In this document: positions 10,313 to 21,733 of the stretch, one piece after another
Layout: the number at the start of each line of letters is the position of its first letter
Position numbering within the stretch: position 1 is the first letter of the stretch
DNA from: Heligmosomoides polygyrus polygyrus
Taxonomy: Eukaryota > Nematoda > Chromadorea > Rhabditida > Heligmosomidae
Length of the DNA stretch: 64,000 nt
Assembly: GCA_947396885.1 (NCBI GenBank)
Contig: OX377204.1
Location: 6,200,001-6,264,000 of the forward strand
Reading direction: 5' to 3'
Notes under the pieces: model-generated
What the model saw: only the letters and a program-made list of their open reading frames with translations
Database searches by the model: none
Told to the model about the DNA's origin: nothing
Translations under genes and position numbers: made by a program

Positions 10313-11288
10313 AACCGCTCGCAGATTGCACGCGCGGGCGTTTTCAGAGCGTAGTAACTCTGTCAAATTCGAATCGTTTCGGCTGCAACTCCTGGATCTT
10401 GTAGTCAGTAGAACGGTTTAGTAGTACGCTGAAGTAGAGCGAGGTAGCTTAGGAAGAGGCAATGTTACAGGGGTGCGAATATGAAGGTGAGGCTTGTGTG
10501 ACGTATTTTTTTCCGATTTCGGTGGACCACTGCGGGAAGACGCGGCAAGCTAAAAACCTCGAAACGCGTAGGCGAACAGGCCGTTTAGGATACTTTACGA
10601 CTGCATGCTCAGAGCACCTCAGCTGCCTAAACTGCCTTAGCTTCAGCTGCCAGTTTGAAGCGGCAGAAGATAGCAGTTAGAGTTTCTTGCGCTCTTACTC
10701 GGCCAGAATTGAGTTTTCGACACTCGCAATGGTACCACTCTGTTCACCATGAAAAGCGCTGTCGAATGGTTCCAATATCGACCGATTTCGGGAACATCGA
10801 TTTTTTGACGGTTTCCCATCGAGGACGAGGCCGCTCGAGACGCGGCAGGCTGACGGTGACGTCATCGAAAACCGATATCTTCAAATTGTGCCATGCTTGA
10901 CACCATTCGATAGAGCTTCTCATGCTGAATTGAAAGGTGTTATCAAGAGCAGACAGAACTGTAATCTGGGCGAGTAAGAGCGAGGAGAACATCGACCGTT
11001 GTTGTGCTAAACTGCACGCGCGGGCGTGTTCGGAGCGCGATAACTCTGTCAGCTTCAAATCTTTCTGGCTGGAACGTGTGGATTCCGTAGCGGCGGACGG
11101 CAGCGGTGAAGCTTCTTCCGCCCTTACTCGCCCATGTCCGAGTTTTCGAGCCCCAGCCAGGGTACCGTTCTGTTCAGCTCGAAAAGCCCTATCGAACGGT
11201 GTCAATTTATATCGCCGACTTTCGATGACGTCATCGTCCGGGCAGGCCCTACGAAGAGCGCCCTCGTCCCGAGGGAAATTGTCAAAAA

Positions 11289-11372
11289 ATGAATTTTCCC
11301 GAAATTGGTCTAAATTTCGGGAAAATTCATTTTTCCCGAAATTTAGACCAATTTCGGGAAAATTCATTTCAT
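11289..11372. repeat. Perfect hairpin in foldback spacer
   Basis: GAATTTTCCCGAAATTGG and following bases are matched by the inverse, with alternating TTTCCCGAAA / TTTCGGGAAAA blocks over about 80 bp. This extends the palindromic character into the spacer of the 9.6-12.3 kb element. Confidence 0.7.
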
Positions 11373-12499
11373 TTTTCATTTCATTTTCTAAGCCTCACCT
11401 TCATATTCGCACCCCTGTAACATTGCCTCTTCCTAAGCTACCTCGCTCTACTTCAGCGTACTACTAAACCGTTCTACTGACTACAAGATCCAGGAGTTGC
11501 AGCCGAAACGATTCGAATTTGACAGAGTTACTACGCTCTGAAAACGCCCGCGCGTGCAATCTGCGAGCGGTTGCCCCACTCGATTGATAGGTTCGATTCT
11601 ATATGCATTGCTCCCGGCGCACTCCTATGTCTCGCCGGAACAGAGTACAGCAATTCCTGAGTAGGGCAGCTGAGAATTTCTCATAAAGCTCCCTAAATGC
11701 TCACTCTACAAACTGTCCCCCCCCCCTCGATTGATAGGTTCGATCCCATATGCATTGTTCACGGCGCACTCTCGGAGGATGCCTGGCATTACAAAGCACT
11801 TTACGCCATGCTTGAGGTGCTCCTTGAGCATACAAGTCCTGGAATATAAGCTTCTCCAATAGCAAAAAGTCTGCCCCCGTCATTTTTGACCACCCACTGC
11901 GAAAATGCGGTGGTTTGGCGAAGCTTTATATATGGTTGTGTAGATCTCGAGGAGACGAATCGAACGGTACCAACCATTTCTCAAAAAACCTCATATTAGA
12001 GGAATTGTGACCATGCAACGGTTTTTGACGCCTTGCGGCCGACAACTCGTCCGCGGCCGGCCTTCTCAATGGAGCGCAAGTTTTCAATTTTGGCCATTTT
12101 TGATCTTTCATATGAAATGTATATACCAAACGATAGAGCTCGATCTCCTGAACTCAAATATATTCTTGGTTTTTCAAATGGATGACTTTTGGGTGAGTTA
12201 TAGCAAAAAGACGCAAAAACCGCAAAAGTGCGGTTTTTTCGGCGTCTATTCAAAAGACGCGTCCGGTACTGTACATGCTTTCATAAAAAATGAACTGGCT
12301 AAGAACCTTATTTCAACCACTATGCGAAAGGATTTTAGGCTTTGCTGTGTTGCAAAATGATATTGTTGCACTTTAGTTTTGGAGAATCTGTGTGCTTAAC
12401 TGGTAAGTAAGCATAAAATGTTGTCCATCCAATGACCACTTCGATGACTTACAGAATAACGGCTGTAGTGTGTGCCTACTTGCAGTATCCCCATCCCCC

Positions 12500-12545
12500 T
12501 AAAAATCTAAACATTTTATTTATTTATTTATCATTTATTTTTTGT
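12500..12545. repeat. (TTTA)n tract
   Basis: ATTTATTTATTTATCATTTA run. Similar tracts at 25.5, 37.4 and 59.2 kb could be the 3' tails, in minus orientation, of non-LTR retrotransposon fragments (inference; only the 59.2-kb one has a coding-like frame next to it). Confidence 0.5.
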
Positions 12546-12620
12546 ACGTAGTAATCCACGCAAAAACACAACAACAGAAATCAACACAAAACACAGAGAA
12601 TACGAGTAGAAAATAGGAGG

Positions 12621-12932
12621 ATGCAATTAGTAAAGGATAAGGGACGGGTTGCTCAATCCCTTCTGGGATGCGCCAGCGCATTCTACTCCTACGGGATATC
12701 GTGGAGGCGACATGAATGCGTATTTGGCCATACAATGACTTGCGGTGGCGAGCCGATACACAAGTCAGAGCTTTGTCCTTCCCAGACAAGTCTGGTACCA
12801 ATTCACCTACCCCGGAGGGATGGAGGAAGGCTTGGTTGGCCTGGCCGGGAAATCCGAACCAGGAACCTGGTATCGAGTGCACGCAACAGTTGCGCCTCAT
12901 CCGACTGCGCCACACGTGCCATGCAATTAGTA
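12621..12932 (-). repeat. tRNA-derived SINE copy 6 with 12-bp TSD
   Basis: Minus-strand copy, 12633-12920, flanked by perfect 12-bp duplications ATGCAATTAGTA (12621-12632 and 12921-12932). The tail (TAAAGGATAAGGG) is at the left and the tRNA-like head (GACTGCGCCACACG) at the right. Confidence 0.9.
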
Positions 12933-13261
12933 CAACACCGTAATTGACCAAACCAAACTGCTAAGGAACTTCCTGCAGATACCTGTCAATGAGGATTTTG
13001 CATTGCCCTATGGTCATCCTCCTCAACGATGTTTCTGATTTCTGAGATTGTTTGAGAAAACGCGATTTCTCTTATGCTTCTGAGAGTAGACGCTGGTATT
13101 TTGCACTATCTTTCTATTTCAAAACCCTCTTTTTGCAGAAGCGCGTGAGAGGGGGTTCAGTCGGCATCCGTCTGCCGCAGGCCGTCGGAAATCTATCTTT
13201 TTTCTTAAAACTTCATTTGTGGTGAAATTTCTGCCTACTTTTTGCTTTTAATTCTTCTCTG

Positions 13262-13550
13262 TCAAGCGATGTGCAGTGGTAGGTGCCGTCTGTGACGTGC
13301 ACCCGATACCAGGTTCTTGGTTCGGGTTTCCCGCTAAGGAAGTCTTTCATCCCTGCGGGGTTGACGAATTGGTACCAGACTTGTCTGGGAAGGATAGAGC
13401 GCTGACTTGTTCATCGGCTGGCCATAGAAAGTCATTGTATGGCCAAATACGCTTTCATGTCGCCTCCACGACATCCCGTAGAAGTAGAATGCGCTGGCGC
13501 ATCCCAGAAGGGATTGAGTAACGCCGTCCTTTATCCTTTATCCTTCATTT
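13262..13550 (+). repeat. tRNA-derived SINE copy 7
   Basis: Plus-strand copy with a well preserved body and tail (CCTTTATCCTTTATCCTT) but a degenerate A-box region (GATGTGCAGTGGTAGG). The flanks TTTTTGCTTTTAAT and TTTGCTTTTTAAT resemble an imperfect target-site duplication. Confidence 0.8.
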
Positions 13551-14239
13551 GCTTTTTAATCGACTGCATTTCTCTTTTTTGTAGTTTCCGCATATCTCAC
13601 GCAAGCATAGAATCGTGCTACTTAAATTATACCACGTTCCTCTCGTTTTGTCCCAGAAATTGCCGTATACATTTTCCGTGGATACATTTGGTAGCTGGGA
13701 TTGATTACCCAAGTTTGAGGATTGCCTCGACAAAGTTTGGTGAAGAATCGTGGTGGGTGGTCAAGGAAATCATGTGTGGTGGATTAGATGCTTATATCAT
13801 AAACTGAACCGCTGCATGTAAATATATTCCATATGTTCCTTACGAATTTATTAGCTGCCTGATTCTAAATTATTAATTCGGCAAATTATCCCGTCATCTG
13901 ATTCAGAAAGCCGATCCAGTGCCATTGTTGCGAACCACACCAAACGTTACAAAGATATACTATTCATTGAATAAGGAAAGATGTGAAAGTAAAGCTCGTG
14001 ATAGTAGCAAATATTGACCTACCGTTTCCAAGTTGCACGCATGCACATGCACAGGCAGGCGAAAATAACTTTTATTTAAAACTTGAGTTAGTTTTCGATT
14101 ATTGAAACTGAAATAATCGTAGGTTTTTTGAAATTTTTGAGTACTGCTAAAGAAACGATTGCAGCATCGATGGAACAACAAAATGTTGCGCAGCATCGCA
14201 CATTTTCCAGAAAGCGTTAAAAAATCAAGAAGTTCGTAC

Positions 14240-14283
14240 CTTTGAGTAAGCTTCTGTTCAATCTTGTATGCAACATAGGCAGA
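14240..14283 (-). CDS. Candidate small exon, minus strand
   Basis: Found by splice grammar rather than homology: acceptor TTTCTTTACAG at the right edge, donor AG|GTACGA at the left edge, 44 nt between, open in the frame SAYVAYKIEQKLTQR. The AYVAYKI core is reminiscent of the first strand of a PX (sorting-nexin) domain, but 14 residues are too few to rely on. The exon candidate at 15.8 kb lies upstream on the same strand. Confidence 0.35.
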
Positions 14284-15700
14284 CTGTAAAGAAACAGGTT
14301 AAGTGAGGTTTCGTCGTTCACCTAGATATCGTCATTTCAACATGTATGAAAACTACTGACTAACATCTTAGAAAAGGCCTTACCCAAGCTCTATATATTT
14401 TATCATCATCAATGATTTAGTAACTTTTCTCTCATTGCATTGAACAATTAATAACTCTTATATCTCGACTTTTTTGGGTACCTTCTCATGGCGTAGTGGG
14501 TCAAGGGCAATGGTCTAACCAGGGAAAGATACCTCGTCACTGTGAACGTTTAGTATTAGATTACGTCATGATATATAAGTTAGAACGGTGATTTTAAGCA
14601 TATGCTCCATATCTATAATGGACATCGTGGAATGGATGTAACGAAGCCTTTTCGCTTTGCCTTCATTGCCCCCGGCTGAAGTATAATAGAACACACACCG
14701 CTGTCTGCCCGACAGTTGTGTCGCAGTGGATAGGGAAGCAATGTGGTGGGAGACAAATGGTTGGGCTCGACTTCCAAGTATGATAGCTGAAAGCCTGACA
14801 TGGCGAAAGCGAAAGCTCCTATCATAAATCGCAACGGGAAACGTCGCTAAGAGGGAAAGCAGATTAAGTAGCATTCAGGAGGAAGGACATCTCCACCGTC
14901 CTCGTTCCACATAAGGATCACATATATAGAATCAGCGTTCGATGTTCGAAGTTACACATACAGGCCATCTCAAACCACCTGGTACCGCGCCGAACTGCCC
15001 GCTAGCGGCCTGATATTGTGGTGACACTATCGGTGAAAGCAGTTTGTGCGGTAGCCAACGATCCGAGCACTGCCCGCTATCAAGTTTAGCGATGTAATCA
15101 CGACCTTGAAGTGCAGTAAAAATGGAACATCGTGAGAGAAGAAGGACAACGGCTTTCTATGTAGGCATGTAAAGAGCGGCTGCTTGCTATATGGGCATGG
15201 AGGGTGGTGGCTCTTCCCCAAGTAGGCAGCAGCTGTCACTCTCTTATGCTTCACCCTTCCTCTACAGTTCCCACACCCAGTAACTAGAACCAGAGTTGGT
15301 AGCGCCAGGTGTAAGGGCCTAGGTATCGGGCTAGTTAGTTAACGGTTCGGACTCCCTTATGGAGTCCAAATCTTCCCTTTTCTAGACGGTCCAGTGGTCC
15401 TTTTCTTGTAAGATATGTCCGGATTTTGTTGTGAACTATGTATAATATGCAGATAAAGTTGATAAAAAAATCTTGTTGGCTGATTATCCGGCTAATATCC
15501 TAGACCAGGATATTACAATATCCTCCACTCTAGGTTCGACGAACATCAAAGCTCGTCAATCCCTCCCTATGTAGGAAAGATGTTAATACAAATAGAACTG
15601 CAAAACATCAAAACACTCAATGTGTTTAAAACTTTAGCCTCTATAGTTTAAGCCTCACCAGGGGCTTCCTTCGCTTTACGTACATCTGAAATCCACTCAC

Positions 15701-15871
15701 CTACGCTGCCTCGCCGTGGTCTTGAGAATGAGCAAGATCAGGTCGATTTTCGTAGCTTTTATTTTGCTTTCGTAATTTCTTGAACACCTGTAGTTTCCTT
15801 CTCTCAGCGGCGCTTTTCGGTGCTCCCACAGTGCTGACCATGCTTTTCGGCTGGACTAATGATGGTGCCTT
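15701..15871 (-). CDS. Candidate exon, basic coiled segment, minus strand
   Basis: Acceptor CGATTTCAG at the right edge, then 56 open codons beginning KAPSLVQPKSM and including AAERRKLQVFKKLRKQNKSY, a Lys/Arg-rich helical stretch. It ends either at TAG (15701-15703) or at a donor GC|GTAGGTGAG just before it. Composition and acceptor look genuinely exonic; the protein family is not recognised. It could be an exon of the same gene as 14240-14283. Confidence 0.4.
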   Translation of the reverse strand, partial: KAPSLVQPKSMVSTVGAPKSAAERRKLQVFKKLRKQNKSYENRPDLAHSQDHGEAA

Positions 15872-16559
15872 CTGAAATCGCTTAGTTTCCGATGTCTATT
15901 CCTTAAAATCAGAACTTTTATCTGGAGATGGGTTGAGGAAAGGCTTGAGTCAGCAATTCATGCATCTTCCTGCCTAGTCTACACTTTACGCAGCAATGTT
16001 TTTCCACAGTTATTTTAATTTTCAAAAATGCCATTTTCCTACTGCTAAAACATCAAGGATCTGTTGATTTCAGAAAATATGAGGTAAACACGATCTTCGT
16101 ATGCAGTTTGCAGACTAACGCTTCATCAGGTTGAATGATCAGGAGGGCTAGGTTCTCACTGGCGGTACATTAGTTTAGCAATATCTCCGTTTTTTAGGTG
16201 TTCAAAGGTGGCTTATTTGTCACGTGTTAAATGTTTTCTGTAAAAATGTCCAGTGAACGCACGTAATCTCATTTTCGACCAGGTCAAGTCGGCAGTAACG
16301 TGACTAGGCGAGGAACACCCATGCGGTCACCGTCGAGTTGAATCCCGACAACTTCACTTGTTAGGGATGGCTCAGAAGTTCTTTTCTCTCAGAAGAGCGA
16401 AGAGGACGAAGTATACCCGGGACAACCAACTAGAGCAACAAAAAGCGTCGAGCAGGTCCGTAATGTCCATCCCTGTTTAAACCATACGAATGCTGGCCGC
16501 TGTGTACACGAGTCTCAGTGAACCATACAACGCTAACTGCACAACGTGGAAAAGTCGCT
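15872..16559. other. No feature recognised
   Basis: Non-repetitive sequence without a convincing exon. The right part may hold decayed 5' mariner sequence belonging to the remnant at 16560-16784. Confidence 0.3.
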
Positions 16560-16784
16560 GACGACCGTCTTCTCATGAATTGACTGAATCTCAACAAGTC
16601 GCCGTGTAGCCGATTGCCGTTGGCTCTCGAACTAATTCGAGCGAGAAGACCTCGATCGAATCACCTGCGATGAAAACTGGGTGCTTGACAACCACCTTAA
16701 TGTCGAGAAACACCAGTCTGGTGTACCACGAGCGAAAATTTCTGACGCCAAGAGCGGAGCTCTGCGAAAGGAAGGTGCTGCAGG
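16560..16784 (+). mobile_element. Mariner transposase fragment split by a hAT-like element
   Basis: Frame-shifted plus-strand fragment. HELTESQQ (the mariner 'WxPHEL' signature region) at about 16575, then RITCDENWVLDN with the first catalytic Asp at about 16668. The copy is cut at 16785 by the hAT-like element; flanking sequence resumes at 18885 but its coding content is too decayed to read. Confidence 0.6.
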
Positions 16785-16917
16785 ATACCCATCAGGGGTG
16801 TGCGTAAATGAAATCCGAAATTTCGTAAATCGTAAATCGTAAATCGTAAGAGGTGCCTGACTTATAATACATCTAATTTCCTTGTTTTTTCCATTATGTT
16901 GAACCTAATCGAAGCTA

Positions 16918-17035
16918 GGGTTTGTTGGGACATTTTCAACTCGAGCTGGACACTTTTCTAATTAAGATGGAAGCCATTAAAATCAAATAGCACCTTTCAA
17001 ATCAAGCTGAACAAGTTTTTGGAGGACCAAAAACC
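16918..17035. repeat. Dispersed 21-bp minisatellite motif, short run
   Basis: Degenerate minus-orientation copies of the TCAAATTGGACACTTTTC-like unit (e.g. CGAGCTGGACACTTTTCTAA), the same family as the long array at 49.1-49.7 kb. Confidence 0.5.
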
Positions 17036-17589
17036 GCTCGTTCATAAACGCTATCTTAAAAGGCGCCTATACAGGGTGCCCGAATAAAAAGCTTACACTG
17101 CTTGGACCATCAAGAATGTTTATCATTCTACTAGCCATTGGCTTGCATATGAAACTATGACTTTGTAGAAACAACCGCAACAACTCCGAATAAACCAATA
17201 AAAACCATTCAATCCAAACCCAAAAAATAACTTGATCGCTGGTCAACTCGGCGAAAACAGTATTTGCACAAATAATCCAACAAGCATTCCTACTGAGTGA
17301 GCGCATGGTACATTTCATTGGCACGACACACCTGAAGTTCTAAGCCTTCCCACATTTTGAATTGTACCCAACAGCATTTTTGTACCAGACGGAAAGGAAT
17401 TGTGTGACGATTGAAAGAGTCTGATCACATTTTTGGACACTTACTATAGTCGGATTTTTGACTTGAAATTACAAAAGAAGATTTTTTGTGGCACTATTTA
17501 GGAGCAAAGTAGAGTAGCAAGATGCAGCTTGAATTGATAGTGGTTTGACTATTTCGTACAAGGTGCATTTTAAACGTATAGGGAAAACA

Positions 17590-17885
17590 CATGGTAGGGA
17601 AGTCGGAGGAGGATGGCTATCACATGCTCCAGAATAGGAGTTCTTGATTAAAGTCCTACCACGGGCAGTCAAGTTTTCCATACCTACTGGGTTGTGAATT
17701 GGTACCCAGCAGGTATGGAAAAGGATGAAGCACTGACCTATACATCGGCGGCAACCGCAATTCATTGTGTAAGGCAAACCCACGCTCAAATGACCTATAC
17801 GAAATCCCACACAGGTAGAAAGAATGGATGGCGCTTCTCAAACAGGGACTGGTTAACGTCGTGCTTTGTCCTTTATCATTTTTGA
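17590..17885 (+). repeat. tRNA-derived SINE copy 8 (strongly diverged)
   Basis: Recognisable by GGTTGTGAATTGGTACCCAG, CACTGACCTATACATCGGC, GCAACCGCAATTCATTGTG and a TGTCCTTTATCA tail. The head is badly decayed. Nested in the hAT-like element 16793-18876. Confidence 0.6.
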
Positions 17886-18884
17886 AGGCAACCACACCTT
17901 CTGGAAGGTAATTACTTTCGGCATTTACTTCGCTCGCAGATTTGTCTGCACTTGTCAAATTTCGGAAACTCCAAAATACTGCATTACTAATTAATGACTG
18001 CTTGCATTCGCCATTCCTGCTCTCCACTACCTTTGTAACAAACGCTATCGTATCTTTTGTCCACCTCTTTAGGATTCTGAACGGATCGCATAGGGCGAAC
18101 GCAACAGCCTAAATCAAACCACTGAAAACGAGGCCAAAAGTGCCAAGCTTTTTCACTTCCATCATGAAAATGTCAGACGTTCTGCTTAAGTTGCACCTTA
18201 AATGTGGATACACTCCACGTTATGACGTGCAGTGATAATCAGATTGAAACATGAGTGTTTTACTCTTTCCAACAGTTTAGCTGTTATTCCACAGCCTCCA
18301 ATCAAATCCAATATTCCTTGGTGGCTTTGCATGAGTTCTACTCGTGTGCATTGGACAGAGTCGTCTATGTGGTGAAGAAGTGGTGAAAAAGTTACAAGTT
18401 GACGAGGCGGTGGTTGCAGCATAGAACATGGTTCAGCAAATGATCATCTCCATTCCAGTGCAAGGATTAATTTCATGTTCTTCTGTGGACAGGAACGAAA
18501 TGCTTTCAGGCCATTCAAATGTCAGATGTTGTGCTAGAGTGCGACCAGAAAAATAGGCTAACCCAGTTCCATTGTCAGAAATTAACTAGAGTGACCTGTC
18601 CACAATGCTGCGTTTTTCTGTCACAGCGCCACAGCAGAACATAAAAAAGTAAATAAGTGATAGCAACGAACTATGAGGAAAGTCTTTAAAGGTGGGTACA
18701 TCGTCATAATCCGAATTATATCACGTTATGTGACGTTTCTCATCCGTGGACCGAAGATCACATTTACGAAAATTTACGATTTACGACCCAAAATGTCGTA
18801 AATCGTAAATCGTAAAAAATTTGCCAAAAATCACCGTAAATCGTAAAATCGTAAATCGTAATTACGCACACCCCTGATACCCAT

Positions 18885-19963
18885 ACGTCACTTCGAATGC
18901 TGGAAAAGTAGACGAATTGGGCTAAATAAAAATTGATCAGACGCCAAACAGCCTGAAGATTATGCTATCCGACTGTCATTTGTCTATAGAAAACTTTCTA
19001 CTTAGCAGGGTTAATCGAAGTCGATGATGCCAGGGTGACGCTATACGTCTTGCTCATGCCGGAACCGACCAAATTCTTCAGAGATGGAAACCGCTGTGTG
19101 AAATGTTGAAGATTGTCACAGAGAGTAGCCCCAATTACTTTATTTAAAAACGTTAACCACAACGTGTCGTTTCTAAAACAAAGATTCTGGAAACGACAGA
19201 ACGGGTAGGTTTTGAGACAATAGGGAACGTACCGGTAGCTCCATGGACTCATCTACGAATGACACGGCATTCAAACCGGCGTACACCTCTAGCCATGAGC
19301 ATATCTAAACAAAATGATGTTAGATGCTAAGGATTCTATTCAAACGGGAATTGCGTTTTAGGTAGTCTTGGTTTGTGGCCAGCAGCTCCATAGTCCTCTT
19401 TATTTCCTATCTCTTTGAACTGTGAAGCATTTGCCAGCACTCTCAGAAGCACTCAACTTCCAGTGTTCACATTACAATGATGCTCAAGGTCAGCATCGGA
19501 ATGTATATGTTTCTTTCATGTTGTTGACCTATCACGAACACTGTTGCGATTTGAACAGCTGTAGCGAGGACATCCCTAACATCAACAGTGGTGAGATATG
19601 ACCGCAGTCAGTTCATACTGATCAGCCTGACTTGAACCACAACGCAGCGCAACACCATATCGATTTATAATATCGATATGGTGCCGCGCCGTGTAGAAAT
19701 ATCGATTTTCGTTTCGGGGAAATACAAATGCGTTGCGGCGGCGCATCGCGTTTATATTTCGCTGCACTAGAACCCCTCGTCTGGCGAAATTTTGTGGCAC
19801 TGTAATCGGCGCGCTACAGAATGAACGGGCGCGGTGCGTAACGAGGACCCCGACTGGAGGGTTTTTGGAGAACAACGCGGCAATCGCCATGCTCTCAAAA
19901 ATAGAAGTTCCACTGCGCGAGGGGGGGGGGGGACAGAAACTTCTCTCTATCTGCGAAAGCTGT
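18885..19963. other. No gene recognised; poly-G tract at the right
   Basis: The left end may be mariner sequence resuming after the hAT insertion. Positions 19921-19932 are a run of 12 G. A perfect TATCGATA-centred inverted pair (ATATCGATTTATAATATCGATAT) lies at about 19653-19680. Confidence 0.4.
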
Positions 19964-20314
19964 CTACACCCCGGTGCAAGATTATAAGTTCTCCCCCGAT
20001 TTGTCCATAAGTACCCGAAGATCCTGCTGCCGAGGCTCAATGACGATACCATCGTATTTCACACTATCGAAAACCTATATATAGGAATTCTAAGCAGGTT
20101 ATCTTATCAGTGCAGAATACAGCCAACTTTTATTGAAAATTTAACGATTGGAGACCGGTGCAAAATATAAGTTCACTTCATAAAAAACCTGATTAATCAC
20201 AAAAGTGGCTACAGACAAATCAAGATTAGTATTTCGTCACATCACCTTTGCTGTAAGCAACATCGAAAGTTCTATTTGGCATACTACTGATTAGGTTATC
20301 AATAACAGTTTCCT

Positions 20315-20590
20315 CTACATTGGTCCATGCATCAAGTATGCGTTCTTCAGATCAGAAACCGGAGTGTAAGTGCTTCCATTTTTGTACACTTTGTGTTCAA
20401 GAATGTCCCACAAATTTTCTATCGGGTTAAGATCTGGAAAACAACTAGGCCATTCCAAAACATAAATTCTATTGGAGTTCAGCCAATCTGCAGCTGGCTG
20501 TGATACGTGTATAGATGCATTATCTCGTTGGAAAATAAGGTTGTGCCTACGGAATCTTCTGAAATATGGCAGAAGATGGTCTCCGAGCAA
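20315..20590 (-). pseudogene. Tc3-like transposase C-terminal fragment
   Basis: A 91-codon minus-strand frame with hallmark motifs of the Tc1/Tc3 DDE catalytic core: LIFQRDNASIHVS (second catalytic Asp in QRDNA-IH), then DWLNSNRIYVLEWPSCFPDL and NPIENLWDILEHKVYKNG (third acidic residue and the PIENLW signature). A full Tc3-type transposase is about 330 residues, so this is only the C-terminal third. The first acidic residue is lost across the head-to-head junction. The mirror copy on the plus strand is at about 20930-21260. Confidence 0.8.
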
Positions 20591-20929
20591 TTTCTGTAGT
20601 CTTCACTGTTCATTCTACACAAGACGACCCCTGAGGAAACATTTCCTTATCCATCCTTATCCAGAAAGCGCACCCGGAACCACGAGACTTCCGCTGCCAA
20701 AGTTGCGCCTGGAAAATACTCGCTCCTCTTTTCTCAGATCTCTCCAGTAGTGCAAAAAAAGTAGAATCTTGATGAACTCGTCGGATACACTACTGAAGAG
20801 ATTTGAGCGAAGAGGAACGAGTATTCTCCAGGCGCAACTTTGGCGTCTCATGGTTTGGGTTGCGTTTTCGGAATATGACTTATTGCCTTGGAGTTCGTCT
20901 CGTCTAGGATGAACAGTGAAGACTACCAG

Positions 20930-21265
20930 AAATTTCTCGGTCTATCTTTTCCATGTTTGAGAAGATTTTGTAACTACAACTTATTTTCCAACAAGATGAT
21001 GCATCCATACACGTATCACAGCCAACTGCAGATTGGCTTAACTCCAACAGAATTCAAGTTTTGGAGTGGCCTGGTTGTTCTCCAGATCTCAACACGAAAA
21101 AGAACTTGTGATGCATTCTTGTACACAAAGTGTACGAAAATGGAACCACTTACGCTTCGGTTTCTTATCTGAAAAACGCCATACTTGATGCATGGACCAA
21201 AGTAGAGCCAACTGTTGTTGATAACCTTATCAGTAGTATACCAAATAGAATTTTCGATGTTGTTT
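20930..21265 (+). pseudogene. Tc3-like transposase fragment, mirror copy
   Basis: Plus-strand counterpart of 20315-20590, broken by frameshifts. CAACAAGATGATGCATCCAT (QQDDASIH) and TGGAGTGGCCTGGTTGTTCT (EWPGCSPD) are in the same order. The PIENLW segment is altered to a Lys-rich stretch. Inactive. Confidence 0.7.
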
Positions 21266-21733
21266 ACAACAAAGGTGATGTGACGAACTACTAATCTTAC
21301 TTTGTCTGTGGGTACTTTTGTGATTAATCAGGTTTTGTGAACTTATGTTTTGCACCGGTCTCCACTCGTTAAATTTTCAATAAAGTTCGTTATATTCTAC
21401 ACTGATAAGAAAACTTGCTTAGGAATTTCCCATAGAGGTTTTCAATAGTGAGGAATACGATGGTAACGACAGTGAGCCTTGGCAGGGGGTTCTTCGAGTA
21501 CTTATTGACAAATCGTGGGTGAACCTATCATTTTGCACCGGGGTGTATATTTTACTGCTGAACACGTAGTCAGACATATACATAAACACGAAGATGGGGT
21601 CCGGTCATTTGCAAGAATAAAAGCGGTTCAGTTACGAACAGGGAAAGATATAAAAACGTTCTTCGTCATTGCGAAGCCTAGGGACCGAAACCAGCGAACC
21701 CAGTGAGGTTGTGTTATTATGAAAAGAAAACTC

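Larger units (their letters stand above)
9614..12273. mobile_element. 2.66-kb giant foldback (palindromic) transposon, TA target
   Basis: Element 9616-12271, flanked by TA. Ends CAGTACCGGACGCGTC and its exact inverse. The two arms, about 9613-10500 and 11390-12274 (about 885 bp each), are almost identical in inverted orientation, so every open frame in one arm reappears on the other strand of the other arm. The one clear difference is a G-tract of 8 in the left arm (10161-10168) against 10 C in the right (11717-11726). The spacer of about 900 bp has further inverted and direct repeats and no transposase. TA flank and CAGT ends suggest Tc1/mariner-superfamily mobilisation (inference). Confidence 0.85.
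16785..18884. mobile_element. hAT-like non-autonomous element, 8-bp TSD
   Basis: Element 16793-18876 (2084 bp). Ends CAGGGGTGTGCGTAA and TTACGCACACCCCTG, flanked by perfect 8-bp duplications ATACCCAT (16785-16792, 18877-18884). Subterminal repeats of CGTAAAT stand at both ends (16807-16850; 18763-18860), on the right in several copies. No transposase frame. It carries a diverged SINE and a Tc1-like terminal motif (ACAGGGTGCCCGAATAAAAA, about 17071). Same end sequence as the element at 6.6 kb. Confidence 0.85.
19965..21547. mobile_element. Head-to-head Tc3-like foldback element
   Basis: Element 19967-21545, flanked by TA (19965-66; 21546-47), ends CACCCCGGTGCAA and TTGCACCGGGGTG. A second terminal-repeat pair, ACCGGTGCAAAATATAAGTT and its inverse, lies inside at about 20155 and 21357. 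The left half on the minus strand encodes Tc3-like transposase sequence; the right half on the plus strand repeats the same region in decayed form. The arms meet near 20750 around CTCCAGGCGCAACTTTG-type palindromic sequence. Either two Tc3 copies were joined head to head or a foldback derivative arose from one. Confidence 0.8.

Noticed and set aside
10744..11467. 211- and 176-codon frames on opposite strands
   Set aside because: They lie in the spacer of the giant palindrome, overlap each other, are compositionally GC/repeat driven and show no domain; treated as chance frames.
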